DNA of 64,000 nucleotides from Marinoscillum furvescens DSM 4134 (GCF_003386095.1 NZ_QREG01000003.1:186001-250000); one strand, 5' to 3'; counted from the stretch's first letter, positions 34,870-44,605 are shown. Made by a program: numbers and translations. The notes: generated by a model from the letters alone, not told the origin.

Positions 34870-36351
34870 TTATTCTTCAAACGCCCAATCAACACCGGAC
34901 TTCATATCTTTTACGATCACTCCTTCGGCCTTCAGCTTGGCACGAAGCTCATCTACCTTGTCGTAATCTTTAGACTCTTTTGCTGCTTTATATTCGGATA
35001 GAATTACCTCCAATAAGTTATCCGTAGAAATTTCAGATTCCAGTTTTAGTCCAAGCACGTCTTCAGTAAAGGCTATAAACGTCTGTTTCATCCTATTGAA
35101 TGTCTCCTCTCCAATATCTGTGAACTTTAGCTGCCCCGTTTGGATAGAATTAATTTTCTTCACAAGATTAAACAAATGACCAATTGTAAGTGCGGTATTA
35201 AAGTCGTCATTCATGGCATAATGACAATTGTCGCAAATCTTATTGATTTGATCCACTTGCTTTTGGTTCAGATCACCCTCCGCATTTTGAGGGTATTCGT
35301 AAGATTTTATTAGCCTCAGACCATTGGCCAGTTTAGTGTAGCCTTTTTGCGCAGCATTCAAAGCCTCATTAGAAAAATCTAAAGTACTGGCATAATGCGA
35401 CTGAAGCATAAAAAACCGTATGGTCATGGGGCTGTAGCCACGTTCTAGCAATTCATGATTCCCTGTGATGAGTTGCTCAGGCAAAAACGAATTCCCCAAT
35501 GATTTACTCATTTTTTGACCATTCACTGTGAGCATATTCGTATGAAGCCAATACCTCGCTCCTTCTTTGCCAGTACTACCAGCGTTTTGAGCGATTTCAC
35601 ACTCGTGATGTGGAAATTTTAAATCCATACCACCACCATGAATATCAAACTCCTCTCCGAGGTATTTGGTGCTCATCACAGAACATTCCAGGTGCCAGCC
35701 AGGGAAACCGTCACTCCATTGAGTGTTCCAACGCATGATATGCTCAGGAGCCGCCTTTTTCCAAAGGGCAAAATCCAGCGGATTGCGTTTATCTGACTGT
35801 CCGTCAAGCTCTCTAGTTTGATTTAGCAGGTCTTCTGTCTTACGACCACTCAGCTTACCGTATTGGCGGTCCTCATTATACTTACTGATATCAAAATAGA
35901 TGGAACCATTCGACTCGTATGCATACCCATTGGCTAACAACTCCTGAATCATCTTGATTTGCTCCATCAAATGTCCAGTAGCAGTAGGCTCGATATCGGG
36001 TGGTAGGGCGTTGAAAGTATCCATCACCTGTCGAAAGTCGTTGGTGTATTTCTGCACAATTTCCATTGGCTCCAGGTTTTCCAACTTCGCCTTCTTAGAG
36101 ATTTTATCTTCCCCGCTATCCAGCAAGTGACCAACATCTGTAATGTTACGGACATACCTTACCTTATACCCTAGAAACTGCAGGTAGCGGTAGATTACAT
36201 CAAATGAAATAAAAGTCCGTACATTGCCCAAATGCACGTCGCTGTACACAGTAGGCCCACACACGTACATTCCTACATGAGGGGCATTCAATGGCACAAA
36301 TTCTTCCTTTTGCTTTGTCAGCGAGTTAACTACTCGGAGTTTTCCGATCAT
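34870..36351 (-). CDS. cysS: Cysteinyl-tRNA synthetase
   Basis: A 493-residue class Ia synthetase. The zinc ligand and HIGH-type motif are close together near the N-terminus (GMYVCGPTVYSDVHLGNVRTF, first Cys near 31, HLGN near 41). WHLECSVMSTKYLGEEFDIHGGG near 216 and FPHHECEIAQ near 246 add further zinc ligands. The KMSKS loop is GQKMSKSLGNSFLP near 283. A C-terminal helical anticodon region ends the protein. Length is slightly over the E. coli enzyme (461). It is divergent from rimP and convergent with hpf. Confidence 0.97.
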   Translation of the reverse strand: MIGKLRVVNSLTKQKEEFVPLNAPHVGMYVCGPTVYSDVHLGNVRTFISFDVIYRYLQFLGYKVRYVRNITDVGHLLDSGEDKISKKAKLENLEPMEIVQKYTNDFRQVMDTFNALPPDIEPTATGHLMEQIKMIQELLANGYAYESNGSIYFDISKYNEDRQYGKLSGRKTEDLLNQTRELDGQSDKRNPLDFALWKKAAPEHIMRWNTQWSDGFPGWHLECSVMSTKYLGEEFDIHGGGMDLKFPHHECEIAQNAGSTGKEGARYWLHTNMLTVNGQKMSKSLGNSFLPEQLITGNHELLERGYSPMTIRFFMLQSHYASTLDFSNEALNAAQKGYTKLANGLRLIKSYEYPQNAEGDLNQKQVDQINKICDNCHYAMNDDFNTALTIGHLFNLVKKINSIQTGQLKFTDIGEETFNRMKQTFIAFTEDVLGLKLESEISTDNLLEVILSEYKAAKESKDYDKVDELRAKLKAEGVIVKDMKSGVDWAFEE

Positions 36352-36419
36352 TCGATTTATTATTTATAAATAACTAGTTATGACGAACTTGACGCTAATT
36401 GGTTTGTTTCTACGTCAAA

Positions 36420-36450
36420 TTTGAAATGACTATTTTTTCTGTTAGCTTTG
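36420..36450 (+). promoter_or_regulatory. Bacteroidetes-type promoter of the rimP-nusA-infB operon
   Basis: TTTG at 36420-36423 and TAGCTTTG at 36443-36450 are 19 bp apart, an exact consensus match. Transcription would begin near 36457, giving a leader of about 57 bases that contains the hairpin at 36476-36495. A possible opposite promoter for cysS (TATATTTG read on the minus strand, bases 36463 to 36456) overlaps the start region; that one is less certain. Confidence 0.85.
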
Positions 36451-36475
36451 CATTGCAAATATAGAATTAAGGTTC

Positions 36476-36500
36476 GAGGGGACGCAAGTCCCCTCTTTTT
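36476..36500 (+). terminator. Terminator-like hairpin in the rimP leader (possible attenuator)
   Basis: An 8-bp perfect stem, GAGGGGAC/GTCCCCTC, is capped by a GCAA (GNRA) tetraloop and followed by five Ts. It lies about 20 bases after the predicted start of transcription and 14 bases before the rimP ATG. All of rimP-nusA-infB would be downstream of it, so some form of readthrough control is plausible. Confidence 0.75.
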
Positions 36501-36513
36501 ATTCATAAGAATT

Positions 36514-36984
36514 ATGATTATCCAAAAGCAAGTCGAGCAGGAAGTGCTACAAATGGTCGAGGCGATCATCGCAGACGAGCCCGCTCTTTTTGTGGTAAAA
36601 GTGATTCTCAAAGGCAATCCTGGCAACCAAAAACTTATCGTATTGCTAGATGGCGATGAAGGCATCACCATCGATCAATGCAGCAAAGTAAGCCGGGGAC
36701 TCTCTGCCGAGCTTGAAGAAAAAGATCTTATAGACGGAAAATATCACCTCGAAGTTTCTTCCGCAGGAATTGATTTTCCACTGCAATCAGTACGTCAATA
36801 TCAAAAGAACGTAGGAAGGTCACTCAAAGTCACAATGATTGGGGGTGATGTACTCACAGGCGAATTGGCGGAAGTTAATGACGATTTCATTGTGCTCAAT
36901 GAGCAGAAAAAGAAAGAATCAATTGAGCACAAGATCAGTTTAAGAGATATAGATAAATCAATGGTATTAGTTTCATTCAAATAG
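36514..36984 (+). CDS. rimP: Ribosome maturation factor RimP
   Basis: A 156-residue factor for 30S maturation. The ATG at 36514 (MIIQKQVEQEVLQMVE) is chosen because the longer frame would translate the leader hairpin. The N-terminal domain has VKVILKGNPGNQKLIVLLDGD and ITIDQCSKVSRGLSAELE, followed by YHLEVSSAGIDFPL (the conserved LEVSSPG-type motif, here with Ala in place of Pro). A C-terminal Sm-like domain follows (VTMIGGDVLTGELAEVNDDFIVL). It is 3 bp before nusA, in the near-universal rimP-nusA-infB order. Confidence 0.93.
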   Translation: MIIQKQVEQEVLQMVEAIIADEPALFVVKVILKGNPGNQKLIVLLDGDEGITIDQCSKVSRGLSAELEEKDLIDGKYHLEVSSAGIDFPLQSVRQYQKNVGRSLKVTMIGGDVLTGELAEVNDDFIVLNEQKKKESIEHKISLRDIDKSMVLVSFK

Positions 36985-36987
36985 ACA

Positions 36988-38229
36988 ATGGATACTGGAG
37001 TTTTAATTGAGTCGTTTGCGGATTTTGCCAGAGGCAAAAACATCGATCGTCCTACGATGATCCGAATTCTTGAGGACGTGTTTCGTACGATGATTCGCAA
37101 AAAGTATAAAACTGATGACAACTTTGACATCATTATCAATACTGACAAAGGAGACCTGGAAATCTGGAGGTTCAGAGAAATCGTAGACGACAACTCTGAG
37201 GACATTTGGGATCACGATAAAATCAGTTTGACTGAAGCGCGTAAAATCGAACCAGATTTTGAAATCGGTGAAGAAGTTTCGGAAGAAATAAAACTAGAAG
37301 ATTTCGGAAGACGTGCCGTGATGACGGCCCGCCAAACACTCATCCAAAAGATCAAAGACTTAGAAAAAGATATTCTTTTCCAAAAATATAAAGAACTCGT
37401 TGGAGAGATCATTACGGGAGAAGTGTATCAAACTCTCAGCCGTGAAATATTGTTGATAGACGGAGAAGGCAATGAACTTAGCCTTCCTAAAAACGAGCAA
37501 ATTTCCAAAGATCGCTATCGCAAGGGAGACTCTGTAAGAGCTATTGTACAGCGTGTGGAAATGGTCAATGGAAATCCAAAAATCATCCTATCCAGAACTT
37601 CACCTACTTTCCTCGAGCGTTTGTTTGAGAGTGAAGTACCTGAAGTATACGATGGATTGATCACCATTAAAAACGTAGTGCGTGAGCCTGGTGAGCGAGC
37701 CAAAGTAGCAGTGGAGTCTTACGATGACCGCATAGATCCAGTAGGAGCTTGTGTAGGTATGAAAGGATCACGTATTCACTCGATCGTACGTGAGCTACAA
37801 AATGAAAACATTGACGTAATTAACTTCACCGACAACATGGAGCTCTACATTGCACGTGCACTAAGCCCTGCAAAGATTGTCTCTATGAAACTTGGTGAGG
37901 ATAACAACAGAGTTTCTGTTTATCTGAAACCAGATCAAGTATCTTTGGCCATCGGTAAGGGTGGTCAAAACATCAAACTCGCCTCCCGATTGGTAGGATT
38001 AGAGATTGATGTATTCCGAGAAATTGATGATGCAGAGGACGAAGATGTGGATCTGAACGAATTTTCAGATGAAATCGAAAGCTGGGTCCTTGAAGAACTC
38101 AATAGAATCGGATTGGATACAGCTAAGAGTGTACTTAAACTTTCAGTAGAAGAGCTAGTACGCAGAACCGATTTGGAAGAAGAGACTGTTCAGAACGTAC
38201 AAAACGTTCTCAAACAAGAATTTGAATAA
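36988..38229 (+). CDS. nusA: Transcription termination/antitermination protein NusA
   Basis: A 413-residue RNA polymerase-associated factor. The N-terminal polymerase-binding domain spans about residues 1-130. An S1 domain (about 135-200, VGEIITGEVYQTLSREILLIDG) is followed by two KH domains (KH1 with DPVGACVGMKGSRIHSIVREL near 250, KH2 with VSLAIGKGGQNIKLASRL near 317). A short acidic tail with one helix-hairpin-like repeat follows. It lacks the two C-terminal acidic repeats of E. coli NusA, as is usual outside the Proteobacteria. It lies between rimP and infB in one operon. Confidence 0.97.
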   Translation: MDTGVLIESFADFARGKNIDRPTMIRILEDVFRTMIRKKYKTDDNFDIIINTDKGDLEIWRFREIVDDNSEDIWDHDKISLTEARKIEPDFEIGEEVSEEIKLEDFGRRAVMTARQTLIQKIKDLEKDILFQKYKELVGEIITGEVYQTLSREILLIDGEGNELSLPKNEQISKDRYRKGDSVRAIVQRVEMVNGNPKIILSRTSPTFLERLFESEVPEVYDGLITIKNVVREPGERAKVAVESYDDRIDPVGACVGMKGSRIHSIVRELQNENIDVINFTDNMELYIARALSPAKIVSMKLGEDNNRVSVYLKPDQVSLAIGKGGQNIKLASRLVGLEIDVFREIDDAEDEDVDLNEFSDEIESWVLEELNRIGLDTAKSVLKLSVEELVRRTDLEEETVQNVQNVLKQEFE

Positions 38230-38259
38230 ACCGGCTTATTTATACAGGAGAAATTTTAT

Positions 38260-41217
38260 ATGGCAGAAGAAAAAACTTATCGATTAAGTCAAGTTGCTAG
38301 AAAACTAAACGTAGGACGCGGGACCATCGTTGACTTCCTTGAAGGAAAGGGTTTTGACGTAGACAGTAGTCCCAACTCAAAAATTACCCAGGAGCAATTT
38401 TCATTGCTTTCCAAGGAGTTTGCTTCTTCTGCCATGGAAAAAGAAGAAGCTTCTGGGCTTACTATTGGTAATAAGCACACCGACAACATGGTCATTAAAG
38501 CTACTGGAGAGGAGCAGAAAGGCCGTGATGATGAGGAAGAAATCCTCATCAAGGACAACAGTGCCAAGCCTAAGCAAGAAGAAAAATCCGAAAAACAGGA
38601 CGAACCAGAAGACGTTAGCTCGCTTTTGGAAAGCCGAAAGCTAGAAGGCCCTAAAGTAGTAGGAAAAATCGACCTGAAAGGTGCCAAAAAGAAACCTGAA
38701 GCTCAGGAGACGCCAAAAACAGAAGAGCCTAAAGAGGAGAAAGCAGTAGAAACACCTAAGCAAGAGGAACCTAAGAAGCCGGAGGAACCTAAAGAGGAAA
38801 AAGCTGCTGAGCCTAAAGCTGAGGAACCTAAGAAGGAAGAACCTAAAAAGGAAACACCAGCGGAACCAGAACCTCCTAAGGCAAAAGAAGAGCCGAAAAA
38901 AGAGGAACCGAAAAAGGCTGAAGAACCTAAGCCTGAGCCTGAGCAACCAAAGGCTAAAGAAGAAGCTCCAAAGAAAGAAGAAGCTCCTAAAGCTAAAAAA
39001 CCTGTAAAGGAGGAAGCTCCTAAAAAAGAGGAGAAACCAGCCGCGGAGGAGAAGAAAGAAGAAAAGCCTGCTGATTCCAAAATAGAGGCTAAAGCAGACT
39101 CTTTGAAAGGGCTTACCGTACTTGGTAAAATCGAACTACCACAAGACAAGAAAAAAGCCAAGCCCGTGGCTAGCTCGGATGAGCGTAACAAAGACCGCAA
39201 GAAAAAGCGTCCTCGTAAACGCATCAACAGCCCTTCACAGCAGCGTGGAGGTAATGACCGAGGTGGCCAAAGAGGTGGCAAACGTGATACACGCAAAACT
39301 GAGGAGCTTTCAGACAAGGAAATCCAGGATAAGATCAAGGCAACCCTTGCCAAACTATCCGGAGGAAAAACTGGAAGCAATACCGGCAGATCTAAGTACC
39401 GAAAAGACAAACGTAGTGCAAAAGCGGAGGCGGAAGAAGAACGCCTACAAGCTGAGCAGGATGAAGCTAAGAAGCTAAAAGTAACCGAGTTTATCTCGGC
39501 AAGTGACCTGGCCTCTCTTATGGATGTGTCTGTAAACGACGTAATATCTACTTGCATGTCACTGGGTATGTTCGTATCGATTAACCAACGTCTCGATGCT
39601 GAATCCATCACTGTCATCGCCGATGAGTTCGGGTTTGAAGTAGAATTTACCAGCGAAGACGATGAGGTAGAAGTAGAAGAAGTAGAAGATAGCCCGGAAG
39701 ATCTGGCAGACAGAGCACCTATTGTGACCATCATGGGTCACGTAGATCATGGTAAAACCTCACTTCTGGATTTCATTCGTGACTCTAAGGTTACTGAGGG
39801 TGAAGCTGGAGGTATTACACAGCACATTGGTGCTTACGATGTAGTCACCGAGACTAATAAGCGAATCGCATTTTTGGATACTCCGGGACACGAAGCCTTT
39901 ACGGCGATGCGCGCACGTGGAGCTAAAATTACAGATATTGCTATCATCGTGGTAGCTGCGGATGACGCGGTGATGCCTCAGACTAAAGAAGCCATCAATC
40001 ACGCGCAGGTAGCAGGTGTACCTATCGTCATCGCTATCAACAAAGTAGATAAGCCAAATGCTAATCCTGATAAAATCAAGGAGGAGCTTTCTGGAATCAA
40101 CATACTAGTAGAAGACTGGGGCGGAAAATACCAGTGCCAGCACGTGTCTGCCAAGACCGGAGAAGGCATCGATGAACTTCTGGAAAAAGTATTGCTAGAA
40201 GCAGAATTGCTAGAGCTAAAAGCCAACGCAGACAAGCCTGCAGTAGGATCGGTAATTGAAGCTACACTAGACAAAGGCCGAGGCTATGTAACTACATTAA
40301 TGGTACAAGCAGGTACCATGCGAGTAGGCGACGTGGTATTGGCCGGATCAAACTTCGGTAAGGTGAAGGCAATGTTTGACCACCGAGGTAAGAAAATGAA
40401 AGAAGCAGGCCCATCTACACCAGTGCTTATGCTCGGTCTGGATGGTGCGCCTCAGGCTGGTGACCGCTTCAATGTGATGGAAACTGACCGTGAAGCTCGT
40501 GAAATCGCAACCAAACGTGAGCAAATTCAGCGTGAGCAGTCCATCCGTACCAAGAAGCACATCACACTTGATGAGATTGGCAGACGACTGGCCATTGGAA
40601 GCTTCAAAGAACTTAACGTGATCGTAAAAGGTGACGTGGATGGATCCATTGAGGCCCTTTCTGATTCACTCTTGAAGCTTTCTACAGAAGAAGTTCAGGT
40701 AAACATCATACATAAGGCTGTAGGCCAAATCTCTGAATCTGATGTATTGCTAGCCAGTGCTTCAGATGCCGTAATCATTGGTTTCCAGGTGAGGCCATCA
40801 GGCGGAGCACGGAGACTTGCCGAAAACGAAGAAATCGAAATCCGTCTGTACTCGATCATCTATGATGCAATCAATGATGTGAAGGATGCAATGGAGGGTA
40901 TGCTAGAGCCTACCACCGAAGAAGTAATCACGGGTAATATAGAAGTGAGAGAAGTCTTCAAGATTTCTAAAGTAGGTACAGTAGCGGGATGTTACGTTAC
41001 CGATGGCACCGTGAAACGATCCAACAAGGTGAGACTTGTGAGAGATGGTATCGTGGTATACGAAGGAGAAATCAATCAGCTCAAGCGTTTCAAAGATGAC
41101 GTTGCTGAAGTGAAGCAAGGTTACGAATGCGGTGTGTCAATCAAAAACTTCAACGACATCAAAGTCGGTGATGTAATCGAAGGATTTACCGAGAAAGAAG
41201 TGAAGCGAACGCTTTAA
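38260..41217 (+). CDS. infB: Translation initiation factor IF-2
   Basis: A 985-residue GTPase that delivers fMet-tRNA to the 30S subunit. An IF2_N-like segment is at the N-terminus ([26 protein letters not shown]). A low-complexity Lys/Glu/Pro/Ala region follows at about residues 105-280 with repeats such as [11 protein letters not shown] basic region ([11 protein letters not shown]) and a second IF2_N segment (about 400-450) come next. The G domain starts with GHVDHGKT near 493, then [16 protein letters not shown] and [10 protein letters not shown]. Domains II-IV reach the C-terminus. The extension is long, giving about 490 residues ahead of the G domain. A strong terminator follows at 41246-41269. 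Confidence 0.97.
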   Translation: MAEEKTYRLSQVARKLNVGRGTIVDFLEGKGFDVDSSPNSKITQEQFSLLSKEFASSAMEKEEASGLTIGNKHTDNMVIKATGEEQKGRDDEEEILIKDNSAKPKQEEKSEKQDEPEDVSSLLESRKLEGPKVVGKIDLKGAKKKPEAQETPKTEEPKEEKAVETPKQEEPKKPEEPKEEKAAEPKAEEPKKEEPKKETPAEPEPPKAKEEPKKEEPKKAEEPKPEPEQPKAKEEAPKKEEAPKAKKPVKEEAPKKEEKPAAEEKKEEKPADSKIEAKADSLKGLTVLGKIELPQDKKKAKPVASSDERNKDRKKKRPRKRINSPSQQRGGNDRGGQRGGKRDTRKTEELSDKEIQDKIKATLAKLSGGKTGSNTGRSKYRKDKRSAKAEAEEERLQAEQDEAKKLKVTEFISASDLASLMDVSVNDVISTCMSLGMFVSINQRLDAESITVIADEFGFEVEFTSEDDEVEVEEVEDSPEDLADRAPIVTIMGHVDHGKTSLLDFIRDSKVTEGEAGGITQHIGAYDVVTETNKRIAFLDTPGHEAFTAMRARGAKITDIAIIVVAADDAVMPQTKEAINHAQVAGVPIVIAINKVDKPNANPDKIKEELSGINILVEDWGGKYQCQHVSAKTGEGIDELLEKVLLEAELLELKANADKPAVGSVIEATLDKGRGYVTTLMVQAGTMRVGDVVLAGSNFGKVKAMFDHRGKKMKEAGPSTPVLMLGLDGAPQAGDRFNVMETDREAREIATKREQIQREQSIRTKKHITLDEIGRRLAIGSFKELNVIVKGDVDGSIEALSDSLLKLSTEEVQVNIIHKAVGQISESDVLLASASDAVIIGFQVRPSGGARRLAENEEIEIRLYSIIYDAINDVKDAMEGMLEPTTEEVITGNIEVREVFKISKVGTVAGCYVTDGTVKRSNKVRLVRDGIVVYEGEINQLKRFKDDVAEVKQGYECGVSIKNFNDIKVGDVIEGFTEKEVKRTL
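38700..39060 (+). repeat. Low-complexity repeat region inside infB
   Basis: Degenerate repeats of units such as GAGGAACCTAAG and GAAGCTCCTAAA encode the EEPKK/EAPKK-type linker of IF-2. They are in frame throughout. They appear as a purine-rich block and could vary in copy number between strains. Confidence 0.8.
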
Positions 41218-41245
41218 GCTTTAATAAACATATTTTGAATAGTAG

Positions 41246-41269
41246 CAGGCTCCAAATGGAGCCTGTTTT
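41246..41269 (+). terminator. Terminator of the rimP-nusA-infB operon
   Basis: An 8-bp stem, CAGGCTCC/GGAGCCTG, with an AAAT loop is followed by TTTTC, 29 bases after the infB stop codon. Confidence 0.9.
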
Positions 41270-41358
41270 CGTTTGGGGCAGTTCTTCGTCTGTTGCCAGT
41301 GAGGTAATTGTGCTTAGGAGCTGCTTGAGCTAAAGCCAAAATCTATTAGATTCGCTTT

Positions 41359-44247
41359 GTGCGCATTTCAGGATTAATCACAAGTCTGCTATTGAGTCTA
41401 TCGCTGCTGGCTGCAGCCCAGCAGCAACGTTACCTATATTATGACCTGAGTGAGGCCGTAGCTAGTGAGGTAATCAAGGGCATTGTAAAGGATGAACAGG
41501 GGCTAGTTTGGTTTGCGACAGACCAGGGCGTACTCAGCTATGACGGCAACCAAACCCGGCTATACAACAAGGGTTTGCAAAGCAACTACACCAAAACCTT
41601 CTTATCGACTAAATCAGGCCAGCTCATAGTAGTGAATGACCGTGGCATGCGCGAAATCATTCGCACTCAGGACTCTGTATACTTTGCTCCACTACAATTG
41701 GACAACTATACATTTAACGAACCTTTGGAATACCCTAAATCACTTTATCAAGATCAGAGAGGCAACATCTGGGTTGGTGAAGTAGATGGTGTAGTACGCA
41801 TCAATGCCAACGGGTTCAAAAGATTTGAACTGGGGCCTGATTTTCAATCCATAAGCTATCATAGGACTTTCACTTTTCAGGAAGACGCATTTGGCACACT
41901 TTGGATTGCTCCATATAAAGGCTCACTACTAAGGTACCTGCCAGAGTCTGATCAACTACAGCCCGTAAATATTGATTTACCTGTATCCGACGTTACTGGA
42001 TTTGCCGTACTAAGAGGTGACTATCTGGTGATAGGAGGAAAAGAAGGAGTTTTTCAGATAAAAACCGACAGTGAGCAAAACATTCTGGAAACACGTTTTT
42101 TCAATTCCGTTGACAACATTTCAGCATTAGCGGTACAAAAAAATCAGGTATATATCGGCACCTGGGATGAAGGACTGTATGTCTTGCCGTATGGTACTCA
42201 AGTACCTGAAAAAGTAACAGAAGTGGATTTTGTAGATGTGGTGGACTTTTTCCATGATGAACGTGCCAACGAAATCTGGGTTGTAGGAAGTGAAAATGTA
42301 GGGCTCATTTCCTTTTCTGAAATCACGTCACCGGCCTCTATTGGGAGTTTTCGAATAGAAGCTGCTACGTTTGGTGATAACCAAAACCTGTATTACTCCA
42401 TTGGTCAGGAAATAAGGCAGGCAAACCTATCCAGTGCCTTACCCCCCACAACGCTTACCAGCTCTAAAACCAACTATTTTGATCAACTACTCGCTGATAA
42501 GGACAAACTTTGGGTTGGTGATTCTTTTGGGTCTATCTACTTCCTGGATATCACCAACAACCAACTCACCAAAGTGAAAGACAGCACGGGAGTAGCTATC
42601 AAATACATCTTTAACGACGCACAATCCAACAAATGGTTTGCAGGAGATCCAGAAAAAGTGATCCGAATCGAAAGCCAAACAAACGACATCACCTTTTTTG
42701 AGCTACAGGGATCTATTGTGTTTGCCCAAAGTGCGAGCACTCAAACACTCTATTGCGGCACAAACGATGGACTCTATACTTTCAACAACAACTCAAAGAG
42801 TTTTGTACGCCATAAAGCCACAATGAATTTCTCCCCAACCAAACCTTTAGCTATTGAAGATATTTGTTTTGACTTACAAGACAACATGTGGATAGCCACA
42901 AACCAGGGGTTGCTCCTCAAGCGATCTGGAGAAAACCGTCTGTTACGCCATGAACTTCCAGGCATGCCCGAAGACGAACCGTACAAAGCCATCGTCTGGA
43001 AAGATGGTTTGGTCTGGCTGGCCAGCGACTATGGGCTTACGGCTTACAATGGTGAAGAAGCCATACTTTATACCACTAAAAACGGGTTGCCGTCTAAGAT
43101 TCTCACCTGGAGAGGCCTGAAAACATACACAGACGGAGTATTTATCTCCACAGCCAAAGGAGCTGCCCTTATCCACAGTGAACAGGTTAAATTTGAAAAA
43201 ACCCCTGTTCCAAGCCTGAAGTCCATCATCAGCGGAAACAAATCGCTCGTACCAAATGAAAATGGTCAGGCAGTAATCCCTTACAAAGGAAACCTCCAGG
43301 CAGAATTTGTAACGCTCACTTATCCGGGATTAGACATTAGATACCAAAGCCGAGTAATAGGACTCGATGACACATGGTCAGAACCTAGTGACAACCGACA
43401 GGTAAATTTTCTTGGGTTTTCTGAAGGAGAGTATATACTGGAGGTTCGCGCCCGCGAAACAGGATTGCTGTGGAGTGCCCCTGTTCAATATGCCTTCATC
43501 GTAGAGGTTCCCTGGTTTCGTACCTGGTGGGCATACCTGCTCTTCGCTACAGGTGTAGCAGCCATTCTCATCCTATCCACCAGAGCGTACAATTATCACC
43601 TTATACTCCAGAAACGAAGATTCAAAAAAATCATTGACGAACGTACACAGGAAATCAAGCGTCAGAAAAATGAAATAATAGAACAAAAAAATAGAATCAT
43701 CCAGCAAAAAGAAGAGCTGCTTTCAAAAACTGAAGCCATCCACAAATCCAAGCAAGCACTCTCTGATGCTGATGTAAACTTTCTCCACCTCAAGGAAAAG
43801 CAGCTTCAAGATCAGATCGAATATCGAAACAAGCAGATCACTACGCATACGCTCCACATCATCCAAAAAAACGAATCCCTCAGAGAGCTAAAAACCAAGC
43901 TGGAAACCATTGTAAAGTCTTCACAAAAAGCGCCTCACCAAGAGATCAAAAAAACCATCAAAATCATCGATGAAAGTTTCCGATTGGACAAAGACTGGGA
44001 AGATTTCAAGCTTTACTTTGAACAGATCTACACGGGCTTCTACACCAAACTCAAGGTGAATTGCCCGGCCCTCACCACCCAGGAGCTCAGACACTGTGCC
44101 CTCATCCGACTCAATTTGTCACTACAGGAATGTGCCACCATACTGGGGATCTCTCCAGACAGTGTAAAAGTCTCTCGGTCCCGCATTCGCAAAAAACTCA
44201 ACCTCGAAAAAGGTCAGGGATTAACGGATTTCATACTATCCATCTAG
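41359..44247 (+). CDS. Membrane-spanning sensor and LuxR-type regulator of the starch locus (SusR-like)
   Basis: A 962-residue protein beginning at a GTG with a signal-anchor (MRISGLITSLLLSLSLLAAAQ). The periplasmic part is a two-component-regulator propeller with repeated D-x-x-G-x-hydrophobic-W-hydrophobic motifs (DEQGLVWFATDQGVL, DQRGNIWVGEVDGVV, DAFGTLWIAPYKGSLL, DLQDNMWIATNQGLLL). A Y_Y_Y-type Ig-like domain is near 640-715 (IRYQSRVIGLDDTWSEPSDNRQ). One membrane helix lies at about 720-745. A long cytoplasmic coiled coil (about 750-860) precedes a LuxR/GerE-like HTH (about 905-955, LTTQELRHCALIRLNLSLQECATILGIS). There is no histidine kinase or receiver domain. It lies directly upstream of susC, so it is the likely activator of the glucan locus, sensing oligosaccharide in the periplasm. 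Confidence 0.88.
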   Translation: MRISGLITSLLLSLSLLAAAQQQRYLYYDLSEAVASEVIKGIVKDEQGLVWFATDQGVLSYDGNQTRLYNKGLQSNYTKTFLSTKSGQLIVVNDRGMREIIRTQDSVYFAPLQLDNYTFNEPLEYPKSLYQDQRGNIWVGEVDGVVRINANGFKRFELGPDFQSISYHRTFTFQEDAFGTLWIAPYKGSLLRYLPESDQLQPVNIDLPVSDVTGFAVLRGDYLVIGGKEGVFQIKTDSEQNILETRFFNSVDNISALAVQKNQVYIGTWDEGLYVLPYGTQVPEKVTEVDFVDVVDFFHDERANEIWVVGSENVGLISFSEITSPASIGSFRIEAATFGDNQNLYYSIGQEIRQANLSSALPPTTLTSSKTNYFDQLLADKDKLWVGDSFGSIYFLDITNNQLTKVKDSTGVAIKYIFNDAQSNKWFAGDPEKVIRIESQTNDITFFELQGSIVFAQSASTQTLYCGTNDGLYTFNNNSKSFVRHKATMNFSPTKPLAIEDICFDLQDNMWIATNQGLLLKRSGENRLLRHELPGMPEDEPYKAIVWKDGLVWLASDYGLTAYNGEEAILYTTKNGLPSKILTWRGLKTYTDGVFISTAKGAALIHSEQVKFEKTPVPSLKSIISGNKSLVPNENGQAVIPYKGNLQAEFVTLTYPGLDIRYQSRVIGLDDTWSEPSDNRQVNFLGFSEGEYILEVRARETGLLWSAPVQYAFIVEVPWFRTWWAYLLFATGVAAILILSTRAYNYHLILQKRRFKKIIDERTQEIKRQKNEIIEQKNRIIQQKEELLSKTEAIHKSKQALSDADVNFLHLKEKQLQDQIEYRNKQITTHTLHIIQKNESLRELKTKLETIVKSSQKAPHQEIKKTIKIIDESFRLDKDWEDFKLYFEQIYTGFYTKLKVNCPALTTQELRHCALIRLNLSLQECATILGISPDSVKVSRSRIRKKLNLEKGQGLTDFILSI

Positions 44248-44275
44248 ACAACTACTCCTGCGAACTGTCCTAAAA

Positions 44276-44360
44276 GGTTAACGAGTCGTTAACTCGTGCA
44301 TCTTACGCTTACTCCCTTATCCCTCACCAAAAAATTCTTTGAGTTAACCTTTTGTTAACC
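44276..44360. promoter_or_regulatory. Array of four GTTAAC boxes upstream of susC
   Basis: GTTAAC occurs at 44277, 44288, 44343 and 44354. Within each pair the spacing is 11 bp, and the two pairs are 66 bp apart, so all four lie on one face of the helix. The first pair also forms a perfect GTTAACGA-G-TCGTTAAC inverted repeat (44277-44293). The second pair is a direct repeat of GTTAACC. This is the only stretch over 300 bases without a gene in the window (44248-44605). I found no TAnnTTTG-type -7 box in the rest of it, which would fit a promoter depending on an activator. The SusR-like regulator just upstream is the obvious candidate. Confidence 0.65.
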
Positions 44361-44605
44361 TCACAAATCTCCTTGTATCTGTACCTGAAGTGCCATTTTG
44401 GCGCTTTTCCACCGGGAGACGAGTAGCTTCTTTCCCACCCATTTCCGACCCTTCTGATAACCTATTGTGCCCCCTTACACATTGGTGAATTGCCCATTGT
44501 CCTTTGATATTAGAGTCTGGGTTTTGAAATATTCACATTTAGCAAAGTGATTCTCAGCCCACTATTGCGAATTATTCAAAATGTATCATCTATTAATGAA
44601 AAAGT

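Noticed and set aside
36471-36495. GGTTCGA-like sequence before rimP as a possible tRNA (E. coli has a tRNA gene upstream of rimP)
   Set aside because: There is no acceptor, D or anticodon arm and no CCA end; the sequence is a simple terminator-like hairpin.
38700-39060. Regular repeats as a possible CRISPR array
   Set aside because: The repeats are degenerate, in frame and without spacers; they encode the IF-2 linker.
38703-39734. Long minus-strand open frame of 343 codons opposite infB
   Set aside because: It is Ser/Leu/Phe-rich with repeats that mirror the Lys/Glu/Pro codons of IF-2. It is a by-product of low-complexity sequence on the coding strand.
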